Source: JAWWBN01 sp033720955
GTDB lineage: Bacteria; Acidobacteriota; Thermoanaerobaculia; Multivoradales; JAHEKO01
NCBI GenBank assembly: GCA_033720955.1
Contig: JAWWBN010000046.1
Coordinates: forward strand, 1 to 19,458
Length of the DNA: 19,458 bases
Direction of reading: 5' to 3'
Below the pieces are notes generated by a model, which saw only the letters and a list, made by a program, of their open reading frames with translations, had not been told where the DNA came from and did no database searches. The position numbers were made by a program, and so were the translations under genes. Of the stretch, positions 8,306 to 16,503 are shown piece by piece. The number at the start of each line of letters is the position of its first letter. Within the stretch, counting starts at the first letter, position 1.

Positions 8306-9223
8306 TCAGGGAACCGGGCGGCCGTTGCGCGCCTCGAGCAGCCGGTACCAGTCCTCCCGGGAGTACTCGAGATCGAGGGCCCTCGTGGCCTCCTCGATGC
8401 GGGACGGGGTGGTGGAGCCGACGATCGGCAAGATCCCGGCGGGGTGGGCGAGCAGCCACGCCAGGGCGACGACCGACCCCGGCACGTCGTAGACCGAGCG
8501 CTGCCGCTCGACCTCCGCTCCCAGGCGGCGCTCGTCCTCGTCGGTGAAGGTGCTGCCCCACGCCGGGTAGGCCACGCCCCCCAGAGGGCCCCAGGCCTGG
8601 GGCGAGATCTCCAGACGCCGGCACTGGTCCAGGGTGCCGCGCTCGAGCGCGTCGATGTTGTGCAGGTTGATCTCGACCTGGTGGACCAGGAGGGTCTGGT
8701 CGGTGGCGCTGCGCAGCAGCTCCACCTGCGACGGCGAGAAGTTGCTGACCCCGAAGTGGGCCACCTTGCCCGACGCCTCGAGGGCGTCGAAGACCCTCGC
8801 CGCCTCGTCCACGTCGAAGAGGTGGTCCGGCCGGTGCAGGAGGAGAAGGTCGATGCGCTCGACCCCCAGCCGCCGCAGCGAGCCCTCGACGGACTCCCGG
8901 ATGTGGTCCGCGGAGAGGTCGTAGCGGGCCGGCGCGGCGTCGGACGGGTCGCCTGCCATGCGCACGCCGCACTTGGTGGTCAGGAGGATCCCCTCGCGCA
9001 GCCCCGGCGACTCGCGCAGCAGCTCGCCGAAGAGCCGCTCGCACCTGCCCGCGCCGTAGATGTCGGCGTGATCGAAGTGGGTGTACCCCGCGTCGAGGGC
9101 GGCGCGGACGGCTCGCTTGCCCCTCTCCAGGTCCCCCCGGGTGCCGTCGCCGCAGATCCGCATGCAGCCGTAGACGAGACGCGAGGACTCGAGGCTGCTC
9201 CTGCCCAGGCGGACGGTTTCCAT
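8306..9223 (-). CDS. Aldo/keto reductase, YdhF-like
   Basis: A 305-residue NAD(P)H-dependent oxidoreductase of the aldo/keto reductase superfamily. The catalytic tetrad is complete: D51 and Y56 in FDHADIYG, K84 in TTKCGVR and H130 in LLLHRPD. HFGVSNFSPSQ and the C-terminal LPIVGSTTPSRIEEA (phosphate and cofactor site) are also present. The overall pattern, including DHADIYG, LLLHRPD and TLDQCRRL, closely follows Escherichia coli YdhF. The start is ATG 9223, where the family N-terminus begins; only a weak GGAG lies upstream, and an upstream open extension has no family resemblance. It has no signal peptide, so it is cytoplasmic. It is the first gene of the minus-strand run with GH3 and the sugar porter, and diverges from GH17. 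Its substrate is unknown; a carbonyl sugar or a stress-related aldehyde are both possible. Confidence 0.88.
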   Translation of the reverse strand: METVRLGRSSLESSRLVYGCMRICGDGTRGDLERGKRAVRAALDAGYTHFDHADIYGAGRCERLFGELLRESPGLREGILLTTKCGVRMAGDPSDAAPARYDLSADHIRESVEGSLRRLGVERIDLLLLHRPDHLFDVDEAARVFDALEASGKVAHFGVSNFSPSQVELLRSATDQTLLVHQVEINLHNIDALERGTLDQCRRLEISPQAWGPLGGVAYPAWGSTFTDEDERRLGAEVERQRSVYDVPGSVVALAWLLAHPAGILPIVGSTTPSRIEEATRALDLEYSREDWYRLLEARNGRPVP

Positions 9224-9365
9224 GACGGGCGATGCTCCGGCGCGCGGCCGGCACGGGCGACGGCGGGCAACGTATACCACAGGCCGCCGCCCTCTCCCCC
9301 GCGCCGATGTGCGTAGAATGCCGCGCACTCGACCGGACGGACGGAGAAGCGCAAGGAGTCCAGGG
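9224..9365. promoter_or_regulatory. Divergent promoter region between the reductase and GH17 operons
   Basis: This 142-base gap is the largest in the window and separates two divergent gene runs, so it should hold promoters for both. A -10-like TAGAAT occurs at 9314-9319, about 47 bases before the GH17 start, without a recognisable -35. A small AT-rich island with the palindrome GTATAC (9272-9277) could serve the minus strand. AAGGAG at 9353-9358 is the GH17 ribosome binding site. No confident operator is visible. Shared regulation of both runs is an inference from layout. Confidence 0.4.
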
Positions 9366-10379
9366 ATGAAGAGCACGACACGGTCTCTCCTCGCCGCGGC
9401 CCTCGTCGTCGCCGGATGCTCCGGCGCGGGCGACGACCGGGGCGGGCCGCCGCAGCCGTCCGGGGAGCTGCTGGCCGGCGAGGTTATGGCCGTCGCCTAC
9501 TCGGGCTACCGCGAGGGCCAGCATCCCGACCGCGGCGCCGGGGCGGTCAACCCGAGCGCCGAGGAGATCCTGGAGGACCTGGAGATCCTCGTCGCCCACG
9601 GCTTCCGGCTCGTCCGGATGTACGACTCCGGTGAGAACACCCGGGACACCCTCCGGATCATCCGGAAGCACGGGCTGCCGATCCAGGTCCTGCTGGGCAT
9701 CTGGCTCGACGCCGAGGTCAGCAATCACGAGGGGTGCCCCTGGCTCGACGAGCCGATACCCGACGAGAAGCTGGCGGCCAACGCCGTCCAGAACGCCGCC
9801 GAGGTCCGACGCGGCATCGCGCTGGCGAACGAGTTCGACGAGGTGGTGATCGCCGTCAACGTGGGCAACGAGGCGCTGGTGGAGTGGAACGACCACATGG
9901 TGCCGCTCGACAGGGTCATCGCCTACGTGCGCCAGGTGAAGGCCGCCGTCGAGCAGCCGGTGACGGTGGCCGACAACTACCTCTGGTGGATCCGGGAGGG
10001 CGCGCCGCTGGCGGACGAGGTCGACTTCGTCGGGGTCCACACCTACCCGGTGTGGGAGGGAAAGACCATCGACGAAGGTCTCGCCTACACCATCGAGAAC
10101 GTCGAGGGCGTGCGGAAAGCGCTTCCCGGCAGGCCCCTCGCGATCCTCGAGGCCGGCTGGGCCACCGTGGCGAGCGAGTTCGGCGACCGGGCCAGCGAGG
10201 CGCACCAGGCTCGCTACTACGCGGAGCTCGAGGAGTGGGCCCGAGCCAACGGGATCACCGTCTTCTTCTTCGAGGCCTTCGACGAGCCGTGGAAGGGCGA
10301 TCCGGGAAACCCGCTCGGCGCCGAGAAGCACTGGGGCCTCTTCCACGTCGAACGGACGCCCAAGGAGGTGATGCGGTGA
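9366..10379 (+). CDS. GH17 beta-1,3-glucanase-like lipoprotein
   Basis: A 337-residue enzyme of glycoside hydrolase family 17 (exo/endo-beta-1,3-glucanase group). A lipoprotein signal is clear: MKSTTRSLL, a hydrophobic stretch, then the lipobox VAGC with C18 as the lipidated residue. Family motifs: VAYSGYREGQ near the mature N-terminus, FRLVRMYDS on strand 2, VNVGNEALV with E169 as acid/base, VDFVGVHTYPVW, and LAILEAGWAT with E262 as nucleophile, followed by FFFEAFDEPWK. The length suits a single catalytic domain with no binding module. The start is ATG 9366 with AAGGAG 7 bases upstream. It would cut or transglycosylate beta-1,3-glucan outside the cytoplasm. It is first in a run with the GPH symporter 64 bases downstream, and diverges from the reductase, GH3 and sugar-porter genes. 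Endo versus exo action cannot be told from sequence. Confidence 0.9.
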   Translation: MKSTTRSLLAAALVVAGCSGAGDDRGGPPQPSGELLAGEVMAVAYSGYREGQHPDRGAGAVNPSAEEILEDLEILVAHGFRLVRMYDSGENTRDTLRIIRKHGLPIQVLLGIWLDAEVSNHEGCPWLDEPIPDEKLAANAVQNAAEVRRGIALANEFDEVVIAVNVGNEALVEWNDHMVPLDRVIAYVRQVKAAVEQPVTVADNYLWWIREGAPLADEVDFVGVHTYPVWEGKTIDEGLAYTIENVEGVRKALPGRPLAILEAGWATVASEFGDRASEAHQARYYAELEEWARANGITVFFFEAFDEPWKGDPGNPLGAEKHWGLFHVERTPKEVMR

Positions 10380-10443
10380 GCCCCGCGGGCCGGCGGAGCG
10401 ACCGACACGACGACGGCCCGGGACGCCGGGCGGGGAGAAGCTG

Positions 10444-11814
10444 ATGGGAACGAGCGCCCGCCTCTCGGTCAAGGAGAAGATCGGCTACGGCCTGGGCGAT
10501 ACCGCCTCCCACTTCGTGTGGGACATGGTCGGCTTCTGGATCCTCATCTTCTACACCGACACCTTCGGCATCTCGGCCGCCGCGGCGGGGACGATCATGT
10601 TCATCGCCCGTCTGTGGGACATGGCCAGCGACCCGCTCATGGGGGTGATCTCCGACCGCACCCGGACCCGTTGGGGGAAGTTCCGCCCCTACATCCTCTG
10701 GATGGCGCTGCCCTACGGCATTCTGGCGGTGCTGGCCTTCACCACCCCCGACCTGGGCCCGGACGGAAAGGTCATCTACGCCGCCGTCACCTACCTCCTC
10801 CTGATGACCGCCTACACCGCCATCAACCTCCCCTACTCCTCTCTCGGCGCGGTGATGACGGCGGACTCCTACGAGCGCACCAGCCTGAACACCTACCGCT
10901 TCGTCTGCGCCTTCGCCGGCCAGCTCGTCGTCTCGGGTCTGGCCCTGACCCTGGCGCGCACCCTGGGCCAGGGCGACGACGCCCGGGGCTACCGCCTCAC
11001 CGTCACCCTGTTCGCGGTCGTCGCCCTGCTGCTCTTCCTGGTGACCTTCCTCACCACCCGGGAGCGCATCCAGCCGCCGAAGACGCAGCAGAACTCCCTC
11101 CGCCAGGACTTCCGGATCCTGCTCCGCAACCGTCCGTGGCTGATCTTGGCCACGGTAGGCATCGTCTCCTTCGTGATGTTCGCCCTGCAGAACCTCTCCC
11201 TGGCCTACTACTTCAAGTACTACGTCGGCCGGGAGGAGAGCGTGCAGCTCTTCAACGTGGTGGGGAGCATCGCCCTGATCGCCGCCCTGCCGCTCTCCAA
11301 GCCCCTGGCCCAGCGGTTCGGGAAGAAGAACGTCTTCATCGGCAGCTCCATCCTCTCCGGGACCTTCTTCTGTCTGCTCTACCTGCCCGGCGCCGACGGC
11401 CTCGGCTGGATCTACGCCTTCAACGTCCTGGGCAAGATGGCCTACGCCCCGGCGGTGCCTTTGCTCTGGACCATGATCGCCGACGCCGCCGACTACGCCG
11501 AGTGGACGACGGGGCGGCGGGCCACGGGGCTCTTCTTCTCCGCCGCCACCTTCGCCCAGAAGGGAGGCTGGGGCATCGGCGGCGCCCTGGCGGGCTGGCT
11601 GCTGGCCGCCTACGGCTACGTCCAGCAGGCCCCGGAGCAGGCCGCCCTCGCCATCACCGGGATCAAGCTCCTGATCTCGGTGTTCCCGGGGCTTCTCTAC
11701 ATCTCCTGCGCCTTCGCCCTCTTCTTCTATCCGCTCGACGACGCCACCTGTGAGACCATGCGGCGGGAGCTCGAGGAGCGCCGCGAGGGCGAGGCGGCCG
11801 TCCCGGCGGTCTAG
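10444..11814 (+). CDS. Second GPH-family sugar:cation symporter
   Basis: A 456-residue membrane protein with about 12 hydrophobic segments and strong GPH/MelB character: GYGLGD (14-19), ARLWDMASDPLMG with D59 and D63 as the helix-II cation-binding pair, and ISDRTRTRWGKFRPYI. Late motifs PAVPLLWTMIADAADYAEW and GRRATGLFFSA are typical of the oligosaccharide branch (XynB/YicJ-like). The start is ATG 10444 with GGGGAG at 10432-10437. It follows GH17 by 64 bases on the same strand, so it probably imports the products released by that glucanase. Its C-terminal tail is short and charged. It ends 10 bases from the convergent stop of the VWFA gene. The exact sugar is not identifiable. Confidence 0.87.
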   Translation: MGTSARLSVKEKIGYGLGDTASHFVWDMVGFWILIFYTDTFGISAAAAGTIMFIARLWDMASDPLMGVISDRTRTRWGKFRPYILWMALPYGILAVLAFTTPDLGPDGKVIYAAVTYLLLMTAYTAINLPYSSLGAVMTADSYERTSLNTYRFVCAFAGQLVVSGLALTLARTLGQGDDARGYRLTVTLFAVVALLLFLVTFLTTRERIQPPKTQQNSLRQDFRILLRNRPWLILATVGIVSFVMFALQNLSLAYYFKYYVGREESVQLFNVVGSIALIAALPLSKPLAQRFGKKNVFIGSSILSGTFFCLLYLPGADGLGWIYAFNVLGKMAYAPAVPLLWTMIADAADYAEWTTGRRATGLFFSAATFAQKGGWGIGGALAGWLLAAYGYVQQAPEQAALAITGIKLLISVFPGLLYISCAFALFFYPLDDATCETMRRELEERREGEAAVPAV

Positions 11815-11824
11815 AGAGGCGGGC

Positions 11825-13699
11825 TCAGCCGCCCGCGCGGGCGTCGAGCATGGTGGAGATGTACGACACCTCGCGGCTGGCGTGGTCGCGCACCCCGACC
11901 GCCGTCAGGTACATGCCTCCGTCGAGCTCCAGCGTCACGGGCAGATCGACCCGTCCGGTGGCTCCCGGCGCGCCCCGCAGCCGGAAGGTCTGGTCGCGCA
12001 GGGCGAGGGCGTCGCTGTCCAACCGCCGCGCCAGCACCTTCACCACGACCTCGGCGATCCACTCGCCCCCGTCGCGAGGCAGGAAGGTCAGCCGATCCAC
12101 GGGGAGCTGGACGACGAGCGGGATCTTCACCTTGCCCTCTTCGCCGATCTCCGCCGCCCCCGCCCCGAGTCCCACGCCCAGCGGGTTCCGGGTGATGCCG
12201 AGGTTCAGCGCCCCCTCGACCCGCTCGCCGAGCCACCGGTCCGAGCTCTTCTCGAGATAGCCGCGGCGGTAGCGGGCGGTCAGCGAGGCGTCGTCGAGCT
12301 CGACCTCGATGCGGTGGGCGGTCCCCGCCGCGTCGCCGCGCGGGGGCGCGTAGGCCAGCGAGTAGTAGGAGCGCGCCGAGGAGGCGATCCTCGCCAGCTC
12401 CGGGCCGAGGTCGTTGCGGTTGAAGACGGTGCGCCCGCCGGTCTCGCGGGCGATCAGCTCCATGCCCTCGCGCTCGGAGGCTCGCCGGCTGGCCTCGAAG
12501 CTGCCGCTGGCGCGGCGGCTGGCTCCACCTCGGCCGCCGCCGCGCTCCGAGGCGCTGGCGGCCGTCGGCGAGGTCAGACCCGAGGCCTGGAGCGCGTGCA
12601 GGGTCACCCGGTTGGCGTTGGCGTGCCGCGTCAGCTCCAGCAGGCGCTGCCGCGTCTCGGCCTCCAGCGACTCGGTCAGCACCTCGGCGCCGGCCGCCGG
12701 GCAGAGGCTGGTGACGTAGGTGAACAGGGCGTTGCCCGGGCGCGCGTCGAGGCCGTCGCTCAGATAGAGGAGCATCTTCACCCCCGGGAGTCCGGCCAGG
12801 AAACCGACGCTGTCCGAGAGGTTCGCCAGGGTGAGGTCGAGCTGCGCCCGGCGGGAGCGGACCCAGGCGTCCACGGTCGGCCGCACCTGGTTCACGAACA
12901 TGCCGCAGGCGTCCGGACCGCCGCCACCGCCCACGCCGCCGACCACCGCACGAGGGGAGCCGCCCTGGCTGCCCGGCTGTCCGGTCGAGCCGACCTGCTC
13001 GGGCACCATGGAGATACCCGTCGCCGCGGCGCCCTCCATGTCCTGCGCCTCCTCCCACGCCCGGTCGATCGCCTCCAGGGCGAGACGGGTCTGGTTCTCC
13101 CAGCTCGCGCCGCCGGCGCCCCCGCCGGCGCTGGCCAGCCCCGCCAGCGTGTCGCGCACCTGCTGTGCCGGCGAGCCGAAGGGCACCGCTACCTCGAGCC
13201 GTCGCCCCTGGCGCAGCACCAGCACCCGCTCCGCCTCGACCGCGCCGCCCGCCAGCAGGCCGTCCAGGCCGTCGATCAGCGGTCCGACGTGGGTGGGGTG
13301 CAGGCGGGAGTCGTCGAGGTAGAACACCAGGTGGCTCTCGGCCGCCGCGGCCCCCCCCGCCGGCGCGGGAGGCGTCTCCGCATCGCCCGTCTCGCCGGCG
13401 ACCCACTCTCCCGCCCGCATCTCGGAGAAATGGGCGATCGGCACCGGCTCGCCGTCGTGGCGCACCCGGAAGCTGCCGGGCTCCAGGCCGGTCACCGGGT
13501 TGCCCTCGGCATCGGTGACCCAGACGTCCACAGTGACCAGGTCGACGTCGATCCGCTCCTCCAGGGCGGCCTGTCGGGCCGGCGTCTCCTGGGCGCGGGC
13601 GGGGAGGGCCTGCAGGAGCCCTGCCGCCAGGAGGAGGGCGAGGACCGGGCGGCCGGCGGCCGGCCGGGGGGGTGGCGTTCGGCGAAGAGCTTCCGGCAT
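11825..13699 (-). CDS. Secreted VWFA-related domain protein (Acidobacteria type)
   Basis: A 624-residue exported protein. A type I signal peptide (hydrophobic LALLLAAGLLQAL, cleavage likely after ARA at 36) is followed by an N-terminal beta domain (VDVWVTDAEGNPVTGL, FRVRHDGEPV) typical of the acidobacterial VWFA-related family. The VWFA-like fold has FYLDDSRLHP near 129 and MLLYLSDGLD near 315. The first motif lacks the full DxSxS metal site (DDSRL), so metal binding may be lost or altered. Two low-complexity inserts rich in Gly, Ser and Arg interrupt the domain. After the Tyr-rich SYYSLAYAPP, a C-terminal beta-rich region of about 190 residues (VDRLTFLPRDGG onward) completes it. The start is ATG 13699 with GGGAGG 7 bases upstream. 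Probably an envelope adhesion or assembly protein; the function is unknown. It lies 68 bases after the sulfatase-like gene on the same strand. Confidence 0.8.
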   Translation of the reverse strand: MPEALRRTPPPRPAAGRPVLALLLAAGLLQALPARAQETPARQAALEERIDVDLVTVDVWVTDAEGNPVTGLEPGSFRVRHDGEPVPIAHFSEMRAGEWVAGETGDAETPPAPAGGAAAAESHLVFYLDDSRLHPTHVGPLIDGLDGLLAGGAVEAERVLVLRQGRRLEVAVPFGSPAQQVRDTLAGLASAGGGAGGASWENQTRLALEAIDRAWEEAQDMEGAAATGISMVPEQVGSTGQPGSQGGSPRAVVGGVGGGGGPDACGMFVNQVRPTVDAWVRSRRAQLDLTLANLSDSVGFLAGLPGVKMLLYLSDGLDARPGNALFTYVTSLCPAAGAEVLTESLEAETRQRLLELTRHANANRVTLHALQASGLTSPTAASASERGGGRGGASRRASGSFEASRRASEREGMELIARETGGRTVFNRNDLGPELARIASSARSYYSLAYAPPRGDAAGTAHRIEVELDDASLTARYRRGYLEKSSDRWLGERVEGALNLGITRNPLGVGLGAGAAEIGEEGKVKIPLVVQLPVDRLTFLPRDGGEWIAEVVVKVLARRLDSDALALRDQTFRLRGAPGATGRVDLPVTLELDGGMYLTAVGVRDHASREVSYISTMLDARAGG

Positions 13700-13767
13700 G
13701 GCGTCGCCTCCCTCTCGTCTGGCGGGTCCCCCCGGGCCGACGGGCGGCTCGGGATCGGACGGCGATC

Positions 13768-16503
13768 CTACCCCACCCGTCCGCGGGCGGCCGTCGCCGT
13801 GGGAGCTTCGCCGCCGGGTCTGCGCAGCCGCACACCGAGCTCGCGGCGACCGCTGCGCCACGACTCTTCGCTCCAGACCACGAAGAGGCGGCTCTCGCCG
13901 GGGGGGACGGCGGCGAGCTCCAGCTCGGTCCCCCCGGGCTCGCGGATCGAATGCTCGGTGACCCGGTCTCCATCCTCGACGTAGACCGCCAGGGGCAGCG
14001 TCCTCCCCGGGCCGCCATCCACGGTGAGCCGCGGCTGCAAGGGGGCGTCGCCCCGGTTCTCCACCACCACCGCCGCCGGCCGGACGCCGGTCGTCCACAG
14101 GTCCCAGGTGAGCCCGGCGGCCCAGACCGTCTCCGCCAGCCGGCGGCTCTCGGTCGCGCCGGCGACGATCGACCCGGCCAGGGCGGCGCGCTCGCGGCCG
14201 TCGCCCTCGCGCACCAGCCGGCGCAGCCGGTCGGCCAGGCTGGGCTGCAGGAGCACCCCCACCTGCCGCCCCCACTTCCTCACCGCCGCGCGATCGCTCC
14301 AGACGATGAAGAGCCGCTCCGAGCGCGGCGGCACTGGGGGAAGCTCCACCGGCATCGCCCCGCTGGCGTCGAAGCGGTAGTCGTGCGTGGCGTCGCCGTC
14401 GTCGATGTGAAAGCGGAAGGGGAACTCCCTCTCGATACCGCTGCGCACGACGAGCTCCCGGCGCACCGGCTCGTCCCCCTCGTTCACCACCAGGAGACCG
14501 GCCGCCGAGGTGCCGTAGGTCCAGAAGTCGGAGTAGGCCCGGGCCAGCAGCATCCCCCGGTCGAGCTGCCAGGTCTCCGTCAGCCCGTCGCGGATGGCGC
14601 GCGCCAGCTCTCGCCGCTGCTCCGGATTCCGCTCCGCCAGAAGCTCGTGAAGCTGCCGGCCCAGCTCCAGCGGTGCCACGAAGTGCCGGGACGCCGCCAA
14701 CCGGCCGACCATCCGGCGCCTGGCCTCCGCCGCGGAGAGCAGCCGCTCGGTCGGGCAGGGGGCGGTGTGGCCGTCGATCGAGCCCTGGAGGATCCGGCCG
14801 CTGTCGGGCTCGAGCCGCAGCCACCTCTGGCACTGCAGGAGAGTCAGGGTCATGTAGGAGGCGCTGCGGGGCCAGGTGCTCGCGTAGATGGTGCGCAGCG
14901 GGTCGAGCTCGGTCCCGATCAGCGGTTGGCCCTCCATCCACTCCGGCGGCGGCAGGCCCAGGTAGGCCAGAAGCGTCGGGGCGATGTCGATCCGCTGGGT
15001 GTTGGGCGCGATCCGGCCGCTGTGCTCGCCACCGGGGAAGCGGATCAGAAGCGGCAGCCGCTCGGTCGTGCCCCACTGGACGCCGTGGTCGGAGTTGATC
15101 ACCCGCACCGTGCGGTCGAGCTCCTCGCGGCCCTCGAGATACCCGACGACCTCCTTCACGTAGCGGTCGTAGGTGAGGATCGCGTCGTCCAGAAAGTCCA
15201 GGTCCCACTTCTCGACCTGATCGCCCGAGGAGAAGCGCTGCTCGCCGAAGCGGAAGTAGGGTCCGTGGGTGTCCAGAAGGTGCACGTGGGCGAAGAAGGG
15301 ACGCGGCGCGCGGTCGAGCTCGCGAAACAGGGCAGCCATCCGCGTCGTGTCGGACTCCCACTCCGGCTGCTGGATCGCAGGATCGAGGGTGGAGTCGTGC
15401 ATCTGCTCGAGCCCGAAGGCATGCGCCACCCGCTCGCGGACCCGCTCGGCCACCGACCCGAGAAAGTGGCTCTCCGCCGGGAAGCGCCGCGAGTACCACC
15501 GCATCCAGCCGAACGACTCGCCCGTCATCCTCCGGAAGTTCGACACGTGGAACCCATGCCGCAGATTCTGGCTGCTCGAGTCGGCGGTGTGACGGGCGCC
15601 GATCTCGATCCCGTGGTAGCCGAGCTGCCGCAGCACCCCCGGCAGGTGCTCGTAGACGTCGCGGGCGGTGAAGACGTCGAGCTGCTGGGTCACGCCGGTG
15701 GTCGTGGGCAGCTTGCCGGTGAGCAGGGCGCCCGTGGAGCCGGCGGTGAGGGCGGAGTTGGTGAGGTGGTTCTCGCTGACGAGGAACTCGTCCGACCGGG
15801 AGGCGAGGAAGGGCGTGGTGGGCCGCGAGCTCCCGTAGACCGACATCCGGCGCGCCTCGATGCCGTCGGAGGAGAAGAGGAGGATGTTGGGGAGCGGCCG
15901 CGCGCTCTGCACCGCGGTCACGAGGGGGCCGCCCTGGGGGGCGGACCGCAGCGCCGCGGCCACCGCCGCCGCGGCCAGAGCGCAGGCCAGCGCCACCGCC
16001 GCCGCCCGTCGGCCCGGTGGCGCGCCGTGGGCCGCCGCCCGCCGGAGCCGGTGGTTGCAGAGGACGACCGCCCCGACCAGCCCCGCCGCGTAGAGGTAGC
16101 GCAGCGGAGAGCGGAAGCTGCCCACGTTGAAGCCGAAGACGGTGCGGGTGAAGTTCTCCACCATCAGCAGCGCGATCGCGGCCACGACGAGGGAGGCCGG
16201 CAGCAGCAGGAGCCGGAGGGCCACCTCCCCGCCTCCGCCGACCCGCCGCCAGAGGGCGGCCGCCACCGCGGCCAGAAGCGCCCCGGCCGCGGCCAGCGAG
16301 GCCGCCGGAGCCAGGGCGGACAGCAGCAGCGCGATCCGCTCGCCCCAGCCCATGACCGAGAACATCGACGGCTTGGTGGCGTGGAAGACCCACTCCCACA
16401 CGACCAGAGCGAGGGCGGCCGCCACCGTCCAGAGGACGGCGACGGCCGGCGTCGGCCCGGGGGGCGGCCTCTCCGGGGCGGTGGGGTGGGACCTGGGGCT
16501 CAT
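13768..16503 (-). CDS. Membrane-anchored alkaline phosphatase/sulfatase-superfamily protein with Thr at the nucleophile position
   Basis: A 911-residue protein. Five predicted transmembrane segments (about 20-40, 56-85, 95-116, 134-150, 167-186) precede an extracytoplasmic catalytic domain of roughly residues 204-560. Metal and active-site motifs: LFSSDGIE (D213), LTAGSTGALLTG (T253), HLLDTHGPYF (D411, H413) and INSDHGVQWG (D472, H473). Sulfatases have Cys or Ser where T253 lies; lipoteichoic acid synthases and phosphoethanolamine transferases use Thr and also carry five N-terminal helices. This favours phosphotransferase or phosphodiester chemistry over sulfate-ester hydrolysis, as an inference. 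RIDIAPTLLAYLGLP is standard for the superfamily. Two tandem modules fill 611-894. The start is ATG 16503, although its ribosome binding site is weak. It diverges from the 76-residue membrane peptide gene and is probably cotranscribed with the VWFA gene. Confidence 0.85.
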   Translation of the reverse strand: MSPRSHPTAPERPPPGPTPAVAVLWTVAAALALVVWEWVFHATKPSMFSVMGWGERIALLLSALAPAASLAAAGALLAAVAAALWRRVGGGGEVALRLLLLPASLVVAAIALLMVENFTRTVFGFNVGSFRSPLRYLYAAGLVGAVVLCNHRLRRAAAHGAPPGRRAAAVALACALAAAAVAAALRSAPQGGPLVTAVQSARPLPNILLFSSDGIEARRMSVYGSSRPTTPFLASRSDEFLVSENHLTNSALTAGSTGALLTGKLPTTTGVTQQLDVFTARDVYEHLPGVLRQLGYHGIEIGARHTADSSSQNLRHGFHVSNFRRMTGESFGWMRWYSRRFPAESHFLGSVAERVRERVAHAFGLEQMHDSTLDPAIQQPEWESDTTRMAALFRELDRAPRPFFAHVHLLDTHGPYFRFGEQRFSSGDQVEKWDLDFLDDAILTYDRYVKEVVGYLEGREELDRTVRVINSDHGVQWGTTERLPLLIRFPGGEHSGRIAPNTQRIDIAPTLLAYLGLPPPEWMEGQPLIGTELDPLRTIYASTWPRSASYMTLTLLQCQRWLRLEPDSGRILQGSIDGHTAPCPTERLLSAAEARRRMVGRLAASRHFVAPLELGRQLHELLAERNPEQRRELARAIRDGLTETWQLDRGMLLARAYSDFWTYGTSAAGLLVVNEGDEPVRRELVVRSGIEREFPFRFHIDDGDATHDYRFDASGAMPVELPPVPPRSERLFIVWSDRAAVRKWGRQVGVLLQPSLADRLRRLVREGDGRERAALAGSIVAGATESRRLAETVWAAGLTWDLWTTGVRPAAVVVENRGDAPLQPRLTVDGGPGRTLPLAVYVEDGDRVTEHSIREPGGTELELAAVPPGESRLFVVWSEESWRSGRRELGVRLRRPGGEAPTATAARGRVG
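13822..14673 (-). repeat. Two tandem ~142-residue protein modules inside the sulfatase-like gene
   Basis: Residues 611-752 (14673-14248) and 753-894 (14247-13822) align end to end. Matching landmarks: helical LGRQLHELL versus LADRLRRLV; FWTYGTSAAGLLVVNEGDEP versus LWTTGVRPAAVVVENRGDAP; FHIDDGD versus VYVEDGD; VPPRSERLFIVWSD versus VPPGESRLFVVWSE; WGRQVGVLL versus GRRELGVRL. Each unit looks like a helical hairpin followed by a beta-sandwich. The DNA copies have diverged, so this is an old protein duplication rather than a DNA repeat. Confidence 0.75.

Noticed and set aside
8265..10472. Minus-strand reading frame of GH3 continues open for about 2.2 kb upstream
   Set aside because: The extension runs in another frame of the reductase and antisense to GH17, is Arg/Pro/Gly-rich without family resemblance, and a strong ribosome binding site marks GTG 8264.
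13700..16399. Long N-terminal extension of the VWFA frame over the sulfatase-like gene
   Set aside because: It is a frame-shifted shadow of the sulfatase-like gene; a signal peptide and ribosome binding site begin exactly at 13699.
13768..16503. Classical formylglycine sulfatase annotation
   Set aside because: There is no CxPxR or SxPxR motif; the position reads T-A-G-S-T, so sulfatase activity is not supported.
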